Part shown: positions 49,962 through 58,160 of the stretch, piece by piece | Layout: each line of letters begins with the position of its first letter | Position numbering within the stretch: position 1 is the first letter of the stretch | Assembly (NCBI GenBank): GCA_019636515.1 | Contig: JAHBXI010000002.1 | Span: 496,001-560,000 of the forward strand | Reading direction: 5' to 3' | DNA: 64,000 nucleotides | Source of the DNA: Phycisphaeraceae bacterium | GTDB lineage: Bacteria; Planctomycetota; Phycisphaerae; Phycisphaerales; UBA1924 | The notes under the pieces: model-generated | The model's input: only the letters and a program-made list of their open reading frames with translations | Database searches by the model: none | Told to the model about the DNA's origin: nothing | Program-made: the position numbers and the translations under genes

Positions 49962-50426
49962 ATGGCGGGATACGAAGCCGCACCGATCCTTTCCGGCTTG
50001 GCGGCGAACGCCGAGGTTGTCGGGCAGATTCCGTGTGAAGCCCAGCCGGGCCTTGGGATTACAGTCATGCTGGACACGATGGCCATGTCCGCGGAACTGA
50101 GCGCGTACGGCTATTCCGAGCGTGTCAATCAAGACACGTGCCAGGTGCTCTGCGACGGCTGCACCAAGGCAGTGACGATCACACTTGGTGAGTGGATCAA
50201 TACGGGTTCCACACTGGTCGGGAGTGCCTTGCATTGCCACTACACCCGGACCGACACCAAGCGGATTGCGTATTCAGGGTTGACCGTGCTGTTGTGCGAT
50301 CCCTGCCCCCCGTACAATGAGACGTGTACGAGAACCGTTCTAGGCGATGCAACGTCGCTGCCGGATCAACCGTGCCCCGCAGAGCCGGGAACCACGTTCC
50401 CGCCATCAATCTGGAAGTGCCAATAG
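49962..50426 (+). CDS. Secreted protein, C-terminal Cys-rich part (frame broken)
   Basis: This frame is open from 49920 and has an internal ATG at 49962. From the frame start it encodes TLQDDPGWLVNALA followed by MAGYEAAPILSG, and it ends at 50426. It has ten cysteines, paired in part (VLCDGC and LLCDPC). It has no ribosome site or signal peptide of its own. It is probably the second half of the gene starting at 49442, displaced by a one-base indel near 49918-49931. It may be a pseudogene or a sequencing artefact. Confidence 0.55.
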   Translation: MAGYEAAPILSGLAANAEVVGQIPCEAQPGLGITVMLDTMAMSAELSAYGYSERVNQDTCQVLCDGCTKAVTITLGEWINTGSTLVGSALHCHYTRTDTKRIAYSGLTVLLCDPCPPYNETCTRTVLGDATSLPDQPCPAEPGTTFPPSIWKCQ

Positions 50427-50438
50427 GGGAGTGAGGCG

Positions 50439-51494
50439 ATGCGCGTGCGGGCACGTCGCTGGGTACGAATCCTCGTTTACGCGTTGATGGCCGGAGTGCT
50501 CTTCCGGCTTGCCGGCCTGCGGTGGACGTACGATCGCATCGGCGATGCCGTCGGATATTTCTCGTACTATCCCAGCGGCGAGCGAATCCTTGAAACGCTT
50601 GTCGATACCAACTCATTGAACCCGCCCTGGATGCCGAGGCTTTTCCATCTTGAGTATGCGTCCTGGTACGTGTTTTTCGGCGTCGCGGCATGGCTTGCCG
50701 GCATCATCGCGGGATGCGCGTTGCTTCTCTGGGCCGTCCGGCGGACGATGCACCTGAAGATGCGGGCCGGGGGGTTGCTGCCGGTGGGCGTCCGGTGCAT
50801 CGACCGGGCGGTACGGCTCGGCTGGTGGCTGCCCGCCGCGACCTACTGCGCATGGATTGTGTTCGAGCGATCCGTCTCGTACGAGCGAACGACCGCGCTT
50901 GCGAATCGCGGCGTGCCGGTTCCGATGGTCGGCATCAACGATCAGCCCACGTTCATCGTGATGATGGCCGGGGGCATGATGCTCGTGCATTGGCTTGTGC
51001 TCTACCACAGTTTGCCTTGCGCCTTGCGGAGTTCAAGGGAGTTTCGCCGCGGCGTCCGGGTCCGATGCGTCGGGTGTGGGTACGACCTGGGGCTGAACCC
51101 GGGCTTGAAGACGGCTCGGTTGGACTCGTGCCCGGAGTGCGCGCGCACGGCAACCCCCCGCTCGGGTGGGCCGATCGAGCCGAGCCGACGGCTCCTCCGG
51201 CACGCCGGGACACGGCGGCGATTCGCGTTCATCTCCGCCGTCTGGATCCTCGCGGTGGCGCTGCTGACGGCTCCCCGGTCCGGAACGATCGTGTACGAGG
51301 CCCTTCCCTGGTTTCTCCGCAACCGATGCCGCGTCGTGCTGGGCAACGCGGTGTACACCTGCGACTGGGTGTTGGTCCGCGTCTTCGGGCCGAAACGCTA
51401 CCGCTTTCCGTATTCGATGGAGGCTATCCCGGAATCCCGTTTTCTCGCTCCCATCGACTGCGTTTCACGCGGTTTCGAGGGAGCCTCCTCATGA
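50439..51494 (+). CDS. Membrane protein with a zinc-ribbon insertion
   Basis: The 351-residue protein has membrane helices at about 8-28, 75-103, 120-145 and 165-190, then a cytoplasmic zinc-ribbon (RCVGCGYDL, then DSCPEC) at about 208-235, then a further helix (about 265-283). Only the zinc-binding element is recognisable. Together with the next gene it forms a pair of related architecture. It begins 12 bp after the broken secreted-protein frame, so it may belong to the same transcript. Function is unknown. Confidence 0.75.
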   Translation: MRVRARRWVRILVYALMAGVLFRLAGLRWTYDRIGDAVGYFSYYPSGERILETLVDTNSLNPPWMPRLFHLEYASWYVFFGVAAWLAGIIAGCALLLWAVRRTMHLKMRAGGLLPVGVRCIDRAVRLGWWLPAATYCAWIVFERSVSYERTTALANRGVPVPMVGINDQPTFIVMMAGGMMLVHWLVLYHSLPCALRSSREFRRGVRVRCVGCGYDLGLNPGLKTARLDSCPECARTATPRSGGPIEPSRRLLRHAGTRRRFAFISAVWILAVALLTAPRSGTIVYEALPWFLRNRCRVVLGNAVYTCDWVLVRVFGPKRYRFPYSMEAIPESRFLAPIDCVSRGFEGASS

Positions 51495-51507
51495 GCGGCG
51501 TTCCTTC

Positions 51508-52536
51508 ATGATGAAGTTGCCGGTTCATCCTCGCGCGCATGGGGCATGGCGGCGAACGCTGGGTGTCGCAGCAGCAATGGCCATCTGCATCGTTGCGCTG
51601 TGGGCGATCTGGCGTTGCTTTGCGTGCCTCATGCTCGTGAGCCGGTCGGACGTGGCCGAGATGGTGTCGAGCGAACTGGCAGGCATCGTCCGGCGGGTAG
51701 AGTTCCTTACGCCGCGCGGGGGATTTGTCGATCCGAAGGAACTGAACCCTTCCGGCGTATCATTTTCGCGGGCGTACATATTGGCGTTTACGTACCATGA
51801 TCTCGTCCAGGCGCCGACGCTTGGTGAGGCGATTACACATACATGGAAGCAATCAACCAGTATGATCGGGACGATTGTCAATGGTCATCAGAGGACCATC
51901 TACAATCCCCAACTGTGGCTGACAATCCACGTCTGCCTGGCGATCTCCGTGGCGATGATTCTTGCGCGGCGTGCGGGGATTTTTCACCTGGCCCAAGCGG
52001 TGACAGGCGGCGTCTGGGCAATCCTGTGGTCCCGGTGCGTGCTTGTCGGCAGTCTGGCAATCCTGTGGTCGTGGTGCGTGCTGGCGGGCGGCCTGGCGGC
52101 GTTCTCGCCGTGGATACTGGTCGGCCCGGCGGAGTATTTCTGGTCATCGCTGTGGTACCAATGGCAGGGGCGAGCGTGGATCGTGACGGAGTTCGGGGCG
52201 ATGTGGGGACCGTTTGCCGGTGCGGCGTTGCTGTACCTGATCGGCGTGGCGTTGGTGGCGAAAATGGTCCGCTTTGCGCCCGCTTCCGCGGCTCGGGATG
52301 GGATGAGCGGCTGCCCGTGGTGCGGGTACGACGTCGAAGCAGGGAAGACGTGCCCGGAGTGCGGGCACGGGGCGGCGGATCCTCCCCCGTGGATGGTGTT
52401 CGTACATCTTGATTGGAAGATGGATCGCCGGACTCGCTGGGCAGCCGGAGCACTCGCGGGCGTTGGCGTGCTCGCGTACGCCTCGCCGCTGATCGTCGGT
52501 GTGGTGCGGGCGCTCTGGCTGCTTCTTACGCGGTGA
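51508..52536 (+). CDS. Membrane protein with a zinc-ribbon near the C-terminus
   Basis: The 342-residue protein has helices at about 15-45, 130-150, 165-185, 190-215 and 230-255, then a zinc-ribbon (GCPWCGYDVEAGKTCPECGHG) at about 268-288 and a last helix (about 312-338). The layout matches the preceding gene, suggesting duplication and divergence. Residues around 170-195 contain two copies of a 13-residue helix segment (see the repeat entry). The last codons overlap the convergent PilZ gene by 11 bp. Confidence 0.75.
   Translation: MMKLPVHPRAHGAWRRTLGVAAAMAICIVALWAIWRCFACLMLVSRSDVAEMVSSELAGIVRRVEFLTPRGGFVDPKELNPSGVSFSRAYILAFTYHDLVQAPTLGEAITHTWKQSTSMIGTIVNGHQRTIYNPQLWLTIHVCLAISVAMILARRAGIFHLAQAVTGGVWAILWSRCVLVGSLAILWSWCVLAGGLAAFSPWILVGPAEYFWSSLWYQWQGRAWIVTEFGAMWGPFAGAALLYLIGVALVAKMVRFAPASAARDGMSGCPWCGYDVEAGKTCPECGHGAADPPPWMVFVHLDWKMDRRTRWAAGALAGVGVLAYASPLIVGVVRALWLLLTR
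52015..52092 (+). repeat. Two in-frame 39-bp tandem copies within the membrane protein gene
   Basis: Copies at 52015-52053 and 52054-52092 encode WAILWSRCVLVGS and LAILWSWCVLAGG, nearly identical. Each is exactly 13 codons, so the frame is kept. This probably extends a membrane helix or duplicates a helix-turn. Confidence 0.8.
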
Positions 52537-52960
52537 ACCCCGCCCGGGCGGCGGGCCGCGAGAGTTGCAGACCGATGACGTACGACGGCCCATCGGCCAT
52601 GCAACGGGCTACGGAACCCGTCCAGGAAGAGGTCCGCACCTTGCTCGGAAACAGCGTGAAACGCGAACCGACCTGGGCCGGATGGTCCGACCGAATGCCA
52701 AGCCCGCCGATGCTCGCGTCGATCAGGTCGATCCGCCGTGTTGACGGTCCCCCCTCGGGGCTCTCGAACGCGATCGTGGCGTCCCCGCACACCCGCGTCC
52801 GGCGGCAGGCCCGGCGTTCGGTCCCCTTGAACCAGGTGATCGACTCCCCATGGGGCGTTTCTGATGCGGCGGCCGCGGCCATCGTCCCCGAGGGGCGGCG
52901 CTGATCCGTCGGCGAAGGGGTTGGAGTGCCGGTCCTGGTCTTGTCGGTGCCTCGATCCAT
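52526..52960 (-). CDS. PilZ domain protein
   Basis: The 144-residue protein from the ATG at 52960 has an N-terminal 45-residue Ser/Thr/Ala-rich region and a C-terminal PilZ domain with both signature parts: the basic R49-R-x2-R-R loop (RRACRRTRV) and D81-A-S-I-G-G. These normally bind cyclic di-GMP. The start is uncertain because an in-frame ATG lies further upstream at about 53043. It is divergent from recG and overlaps the membrane protein gene at its 3' end. The target is unknown. Confidence 0.75.
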   Translation of the reverse strand: MDRGTDKTRTGTPTPSPTDQRRPSGTMAAAAASETPHGESITWFKGTERRACRRTRVCGDATIAFESPEGGPSTRRIDLIDASIGGLGIRSDHPAQVGSRFTLFPSKVRTSSWTGSVARCMADGPSYVIGLQLSRPAARAGFTA

Positions 52961-53090
52961 GGAGTTTCCATCGACCGTCCGGGAACTCGACTTTGGAGTA
53001 CGGCAGGATATGGCCACAGGGGCCGACGGGTTCCAGGGCATGCCTGGGAGGGTGATGTCCGGGTCCGTTCCCGCGGGGTACGCTGTTCTC

Positions 53091-55280
53091 GTGGCCAAGC
53101 CATCGGACGCACATCCGGCCCGCGGGCCGGCTCGGGGGGGCATCTCGCTCCGCACGCCGCTGGAGGCGGTCCCGGGTATCGGCCGAGCGATGGCGGAGAA
53201 ACTGCGCGCGCTGGGCCTGACCAACGTGGGACGGTTGATCGCCCACCTGCCGATGCGGCACGAGAAACTCGAGGCCGAGAGCGAGATCGTTCAACTGGTT
53301 CCGGACCGGATCGGCTCGGCCCGCGGGGAAGTCGCCAATACGCGCCTGGTTCGTCGCGGACGATCCCGTTTCGAGGCGGTGATTGTCGATGGCACCGACC
53401 GTCTCGATGCCGTCTGGTTCAACCAGCCGTATCTGGGCGACAAAATCCGTCCGGGGATGCGCGTGCGACTCCAGGGGATGTGCAAGCGGTACGGACCCGG
53501 GGTCCAGATGGTCAACCCACGATATGAAGTCCTGCCACCGGCCGGGGGAGTCGGCGGGGCAGGCAAGGGCGTGGCCGTCGGGGCGTCCGACCCGCCGCCG
53601 CGCGACGAGAGCCTCAGGCCCGTGTACCCCGCCTCGGAGTCCTGCGGCTCGCGTGTCGTCGAGCGTGCGGTTGCCAAGGTCCTCCTTCAGGCCAGCGCTC
53701 TCATCGAGGATCACCTCGACGAGGCGTTCCGGCTCGCTCGCGGCCTGCCGGCCCTGGGCGAGGCCTACCGGCTCATCCACGCGCCAGGGACCTTTGACGA
53801 GGCGACCCGGGCCAGGCGGCGGCTCGCCTACGACGAGTTTCTTCTGCTGCAACTTGGCGTTCAGATGAAGCGGGCGCACCTGCGTGCAAACCTCCGTGCC
53901 CCCGCCTTGCGATGGAGCGACGCCATTGATCGACGCGTCCGAGCACGGTTTCCCTTCACCCTGACCCCCGCGCAGAACAAGGTCGTCGGCGAAATGGTCG
54001 CCGACCTCACGAGATCGGTCCCCGCCAACCGCCTGATTCAGGGAGACGTCGGATCGGGAAAGACCGCCGTCGCCCTGTACGCAATGCTCCTGGCCGTGGC
54101 CTCCGGGCATCAGGCGGCTCTCATGGCTCCCACCGAGGTGGTCGCCCGCCAGCACGCCGAGTCGATTTCCGCCGCCCTGGCCGGATCCTCCGTCCGAGTC
54201 GAACTGCTCACCGGGTCGGTTGCCTCCCCGGAGCGAGAGCGGATACACGCCGATCTGGCCGGCGGCGCGATCGACCTTGTGGTCGGCACCCACGCGCTGC
54301 TGACGTCCTCGGTCGCGTTCCGTTCACTGGCCGTCGCGGTCATCGATGAGCAGCACCGCTTCGGTGTACACCAGCGGGCCGCCCTGCGTTCCAAGTCCTC
54401 CGGAGAGTCCGCGGTCCCGCACGTGCTGGTGATGACCGCCACCCCGATTCCCCGGACGCTCGCGCTCACGCTCTTTGGCGATCTGGACATCTCGACCATC
54501 ACCGGACTTCCGCCGGGTCGGTCCCCCGTGCGCACGACGGTGGTTCCGCTCGCGGATCGGCGGGCCTTGTACGAGCGGCTGGCGCCGCGGCTGGCGGGGG
54601 AGGACCGTGCCTTCGTGGTCGTGCCGGCCATCGATCAGGGCGATCGCCCCGCCGACACGGGCCGCCCCAACGACGTCGTCGATGTGCGCACGGTTCTGGA
54701 AGAACTCGCCCAGGGGCCGTGGAAGGGGCTGCGGATCGCGGCGATACACGGGCGGATGCCCGCCGCCTCGATCGCCCGGGTGGTTGATCGGTTCCGATCC
54801 GGCGATCTCGACGCGATCGTCGCGACCACCATCGTCGAGGTCGGGGTTGATATCCCCGACGCGTCGATCGTCATCATCGAGAATGCCGACCGGTTCGGGC
54901 TGGCCCAACTGCACCAGATCCGGGGGCGTGTCGGCCGCGGCTCGCGTCCTTCCGAGTGCTACCTGGTCGCCGACCCCGCCACCGACGAGGGCGCGCGCCG
55001 ACTCGGGGTCATGGAATCCACCACCGACGGGTTCGTGCTCGCCGAACGGGATTTCGAGATCCGAGGGCCGGGGGAGGTGATCGGGACGAGGCAGTCGGGA
55101 ATCGCTCCTTTCAAGGTGGCGGATCTCATGGCCGACCGCGACCTGCTGGCCATGGCTCGCCGGGATGCGATGGCGTGGATCGCGGCCTCCCCGACGCTTT
55201 CCCGGCCCGAAGAAAAACCCGTCCGCCGACGGCTGATGAAGGCCCACGGGCACTCCCTGGGCCTGGCGGACGTCGGGTAG
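53091..55280 (+). CDS. recG: ATP-dependent DNA helicase RecG
   Basis: Branch-migration helicase for stalled replication forks. From the GTG at 53091 it has 729 residues. The N-terminal wedge domain includes TPLEAVPGIGRAMAEKLRALG; the OB-fold wedge follows, with an inserted Gly/Ala/Pro-rich stretch. Helicase domain 1 has Walker A QGDVGSGKTAVAL and the DEQHRFG box, and motif III is MTATPIPRTL. Domain 2 holds TTIVEVGVDIP, IENADRFGLAQLHQIRGRVGR and the C-terminal GPGEVIGTRQSG. The start is uncertain: ATG 53055 is in frame and also plausible. Confidence 0.94.
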   Translation: MAKPSDAHPARGPARGGISLRTPLEAVPGIGRAMAEKLRALGLTNVGRLIAHLPMRHEKLEAESEIVQLVPDRIGSARGEVANTRLVRRGRSRFEAVIVDGTDRLDAVWFNQPYLGDKIRPGMRVRLQGMCKRYGPGVQMVNPRYEVLPPAGGVGGAGKGVAVGASDPPPRDESLRPVYPASESCGSRVVERAVAKVLLQASALIEDHLDEAFRLARGLPALGEAYRLIHAPGTFDEATRARRRLAYDEFLLLQLGVQMKRAHLRANLRAPALRWSDAIDRRVRARFPFTLTPAQNKVVGEMVADLTRSVPANRLIQGDVGSGKTAVALYAMLLAVASGHQAALMAPTEVVARQHAESISAALAGSSVRVELLTGSVASPERERIHADLAGGAIDLVVGTHALLTSSVAFRSLAVAVIDEQHRFGVHQRAALRSKSSGESAVPHVLVMTATPIPRTLALTLFGDLDISTITGLPPGRSPVRTTVVPLADRRALYERLAPRLAGEDRAFVVVPAIDQGDRPADTGRPNDVVDVRTVLEELAQGPWKGLRIAAIHGRMPAASIARVVDRFRSGDLDAIVATTIVEVGVDIPDASIVIIENADRFGLAQLHQIRGRVGRGSRPSECYLVADPATDEGARRLGVMESTTDGFVLAERDFEIRGPGEVIGTRQSGIAPFKVADLMADRDLLAMARRDAMAWIAASPTLSRPEEKPVRRRLMKAHGHSLGLADVG

Positions 55281-55351
55281 CCGATCGAGCGTTGGCGTGC
55301 GATTGGCGTGATGTCGCCAGACGACGCCCCCCGATGTGCGAACGATCGCTC

Positions 55352-56062
55352 ATGACCAGCACACCAGGCGGCGGCTCCGAGCCGGTCGAGATCAGAGATG
55401 GGCATCCCTGGATCCGGTTTCGGCCCTACACCCCGCCGGGCCTTCCCGAGAACGAATCCCGGGCATTCCTTGAATGCATGCGGCGGAGGCGATCGGTCCG
55501 CGAGTTCTCCGATCGGCCGGTGTCCGAGGAGACGATCCGCAACGTCATCGCCGCCGCGGGGACGGCCCCGTCGGGTGCCAACAAGCAGCCCTGGCGCTTC
55601 GTCGCCGTGTCAAACCCGGACCTCAAGCGGCGGATCCGTGAGGCCGCCGAACGTGAGGAGCGGGAGTTTTACCAGCGGCGGGCGACGCCGGAGTGGCTCG
55701 CCGACCTTGCTCCATTGGGCACCGATGCTTCCAAGCCATTCCTTGAAATCGCCCCGTGGGTGATCGTGGTGTTCAAGTTGATGCGCACGGATACGGACGA
55801 CCGCGGTGAGTCGGCGGGCGTGTACTACGTCAACGAGTCGGTCGGTATCGCCTGCGGCCTGCTGATCGCGGCGATCCACCACGCCGGGCTGGTTACCTTG
55901 ACGCACACGCCCAGCCCGATGGGATTTCTGTCGGCGGCGCTCAACCGCCCCGAGCACGAGCGCCCGTTCCTGGTCCTTCCCGTCGGTTTCCCCGCCCCGG
56001 AGGTGATGGTTCCCGACATTCGGCGCAAGGAGATCAACCGGATCCTGGTCGTGGAGTCCTGA
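55352..56062 (+). CDS. Nitroreductase-fold flavoprotein resembling iodotyrosine deiodinase
   Basis: The 236-residue FMN protein belongs to the nitroreductase superfamily, with RRRSVREFSDRPVS and APSGANKQPWRF near the N-terminus. The lid region is E-R-E103-R-E-F-Y107, then K128 in SKPFLEIAP. In animal iodotyrosine deiodinases the same Glu, Tyr (+4) and Lys (+21) hold the amino-acid part of the halotyrosine. All three are at exactly matching spacing here, and the C-terminal part also aligns. A reductive dehalogenase of halotyrosines is therefore likely; this function is inference. It starts 71 bp after recG. Confidence 0.87.
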   Translation: MTSTPGGGSEPVEIRDGHPWIRFRPYTPPGLPENESRAFLECMRRRRSVREFSDRPVSEETIRNVIAAAGTAPSGANKQPWRFVAVSNPDLKRRIREAAEREEREFYQRRATPEWLADLAPLGTDASKPFLEIAPWVIVVFKLMRTDTDDRGESAGVYYVNESVGIACGLLIAAIHHAGLVTLTHTPSPMGFLSAALNRPEHERPFLVLPVGFPAPEVMVPDIRRKEINRILVVES

Positions 56063-56144
56063 GCCCGTGGGGTTGGAGAACCGCTAGGATCCTGCGTGTT
56101 CACGTCCCGGGCCCGCACACCCCGGCCGCGGCGTGGCAAGCCTT

Positions 56145-56187
56145 TGCATGAATATGTGCATGTGCCGATGCATGTACCCCATGCATG
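56145..56187 (+). promoter_or_regulatory. Four TGCATG motifs at 12-, 12- and 13-bp spacing upstream of argC (possible ArgR operator)
   Basis: TGCATG starts at 56145, 56157, 56169 and 56182. The last two form ATGCATG-TACCC-CATGCAT (56168-56186), a perfect 7-bp dyad. The array ends 27 bp before the chosen argC start. Regular spacing of about one helix turn suggests a cooperative repressor such as ArgR, whose actinobacterial boxes contain TGCAT half-sites. Confidence 0.55.
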
Positions 56188-56213
56188 AACCCGGGTGTGA
56201 TGCGGAGCCTCGG

Positions 56214-57284
56214 TTGAAGAAGCGTGTGGTGATTGTCGGGGCGGGTGGGTACGGCGGAGCGGAAGCGCTCGACCTGCTGCTGGGCCATCCCGGCGCCGAG
56301 GTGGTCGGCCTGTACGGGTCATCGTCCCGAGGTTCCGGCGAACGCGCCCCGGTGATTGAAGAGGTCTTCACTCGCTTCCGCGGCCGCTGCGCGCTGCCCG
56401 TCGAGGCCGCCGATGTCGGTTCCATCACGCGACTCGCGCCGGACGCGGCGTTTCTCGCGACACCGCACGAGGCAAGCCACGAACTCGCTCCCGTCCTGGC
56501 CGATTCCGGGGTCGTCGTTTTCGACCTTTCGGCGGCCTTCCGGCTCCAGGATGCAACCTTGTACCCCGAGCACTACGGGTTCGAGCACCGACGCGGGGAC
56601 GTTCTGGCCCGGGCCCCCTACGGGCTGTGCGAGTTGTTCCGCGACCGGATCCCGGGGGCGAAGGTGATCGCCGTGCCGGGGTGCTACCCGACCTCGGCGA
56701 TCCTGGCCCTGGCTCCGCTCGTGCGAGCGGGCGCTCTTCGTCCGGGGCATCGCCCGATCATCGACGCGGTGAGCGGGGTGAGCGGGGCGGGCCGTTCTCC
56801 CGCGGTCAAGAGCCTGTTCTGCGAGGTGAGTCTTCAGCCTTACAACGTCCTGCGTCACCGGCATCGACCGGAGATCGACGCCTACGCGGGCGTTGCGACC
56901 ATCTTCACACCGCACCTTGGCCCGTACGACCGAGGGATTCTCTCCACGATCCACGTCGAACTCGAGAGCGGATGGACCCAAGCGTCCGTGCGCGGGGTGT
57001 ACGCCGGGGCGTACGCGAACGAGCCGTTCATACGGCTGCTCCCCTCCGGCTCGTGGCCCGCCGTCGCGGACGTGCGTGGAACAAACTACTGCGATCTTGC
57101 CTGGGCCGTGGACGACCAGGGTCATGCCATCGTGGTCAGCGCGATCGACAACCTCGTGAAAGGGGCGGCCGGGCAGGCGGTTCAGTGCTTCAACATCCGG
57201 TTCGGCTTTTCGGAGACGACCGGGCTGCTCCACGGCGAGAGGGTGACCGGGGTGAGTGCCGCGGTCACGGGAGCCGGGCGATGA
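56214..57284 (+). CDS. argC: N-acetyl-gamma-glutamyl-phosphate reductase
   Basis: Third step of arginine synthesis, NADPH-dependent. From the TTG at 56214 (GGAG lies 6-9 nt upstream) it has 356 residues, the typical length, and starts KKRVVIVGAGGYGGAEALDLL. The catalytic Cys lies in IAVPGCYPTSAILAL, and the downstream HRHRPEI and FTPHLGPYDRGI motifs are present. A longer frame back to GTG 56133 would translate the TGCATG motif region as Met/Cys-rich nonsense, so it is not used. It overlaps argB by 4 bp. Confidence 0.95.
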   Translation: MKKRVVIVGAGGYGGAEALDLLLGHPGAEVVGLYGSSSRGSGERAPVIEEVFTRFRGRCALPVEAADVGSITRLAPDAAFLATPHEASHELAPVLADSGVVVFDLSAAFRLQDATLYPEHYGFEHRRGDVLARAPYGLCELFRDRIPGAKVIAVPGCYPTSAILALAPLVRAGALRPGHRPIIDAVSGVSGAGRSPAVKSLFCEVSLQPYNVLRHRHRPEIDAYAGVATIFTPHLGPYDRGILSTIHVELESGWTQASVRGVYAGAYANEPFIRLLPSGSWPAVADVRGTNYCDLAWAVDDQGHAIVVSAIDNLVKGAAGQAVQCFNIRFGFSETTGLLHGERVTGVSAAVTGAGR

Positions 57285-58102
57285 CCAGCGGGCCGGTGGT
57301 GGTCAAGATCGGCGGGACGATGATCGAGGACGCCGCGACCGCGCCCGCGTTGTGGCGGGCCATCGCCGATCTGCACCGTTCGCGTCCCTCCGGGGTCGTC
57401 GTCGTCCACGGCGGCGGAGCCTCGGTCGATCGTCGCCTGGAGCAACTCGGGATGCCGACGCGGCGGCGAGAGGGCATCCGCCTTACCCCGGCGGACCAAC
57501 TCGACGAGATCGTCTCGGTGCTGGCCGGGCGCCTCAACAAGTCCATCGTCGCGGCGCTGCATCGGCTGGGGGTCCGTGCCGTCGGGCTTTGCCTGGGCGA
57601 CGGGGACGCGGTTCCGACGGCCCTTTCCACGCGATTTTCGTTCGATCCCGGCCGGGTCGGGGACGTGGTCGATACGCAGACCGGCGGCGCGAGCCGCGGG
57701 CCGCGGGGCGAGAACCTCGTCGGTCTTCTGCTCGCCTCGGGCTATCTTCCGGTTCTGAGTTCGATCGGGATCGACCGCGAGGGGTTCCTGAACGTGAACG
57801 CGGACGACGCGGCGGCGGGAGCGGCCCGCGTCATCGGGGCATCCGACCTGGTGCTGCTGACCGACGTGGCCGGAATCCTCGACGGGTCGGGGCGAGTGGT
57901 CGAGTCGATCGATTCGGCGGGGATCGAGGGCTTGATCGGGTCGGGGGCGATCACGGGAGGGATGATCGTGAAGGCACGGGCGGCGGCCAGGACGGCACGG
58001 CGACTGGGCTCCCCGGTGGTCATACTCTCGGGCGCGGGGGCGGGGGACCTGGAGAAATGGGTCGCGGGCCATCAGGCGGGCACTCGCGTCAAGCCGGACT
58101 GA
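57281..58102 (+). CDS. argB: Acetylglutamate kinase
   Basis: Second step of arginine synthesis, phosphorylating N-acetylglutamate. The 273-residue protein has VVVKIGGTM at the N-terminus, VVVVHGGGASVD with the substrate-binding Gly-rich loop, LGIDREG and LNVNADDAA near the catalytic Asp, and VLLTDVAGILD. GAITGGMIVKA is the C-terminal ATP-binding segment. Its ATG overlaps the argC stop by 4 bp. The N-terminal helix that makes arginine-sensitive hexamers is short or absent, so feedback inhibition by arginine is uncertain. Confidence 0.95.
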   Translation: MTSGPVVVKIGGTMIEDAATAPALWRAIADLHRSRPSGVVVVHGGGASVDRRLEQLGMPTRRREGIRLTPADQLDEIVSVLAGRLNKSIVAALHRLGVRAVGLCLGDGDAVPTALSTRFSFDPGRVGDVVDTQTGGASRGPRGENLVGLLLASGYLPVLSSIGIDREGFLNVNADDAAAGAARVIGASDLVLLTDVAGILDGSGRVVESIDSAGIEGLIGSGAITGGMIVKARAAARTARRLGSPVVILSGAGAGDLEKWVAGHQAGTRVKPD

Positions 58103-58160
58103 GCCGGTGCCCGACCGCCGATTCGGCCCAGTCACAAGCAGGGAATCACCGGAGCGATCA

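Noticed and set aside
51984-54293. Minus-strand frame of 769 codons across the membrane protein, PilZ and recG
   Set aside because: It is antisense to recG and others; no recognisable domain. The real minus-strand PilZ gene is in a different frame.
56133-56213. Extended argC start at GTG 56133
   Set aside because: The added residues are Met/Cys-rich translations of the TGCATG array; ArgC proteins begin directly with the Rossmann strand found after TTG 56214.
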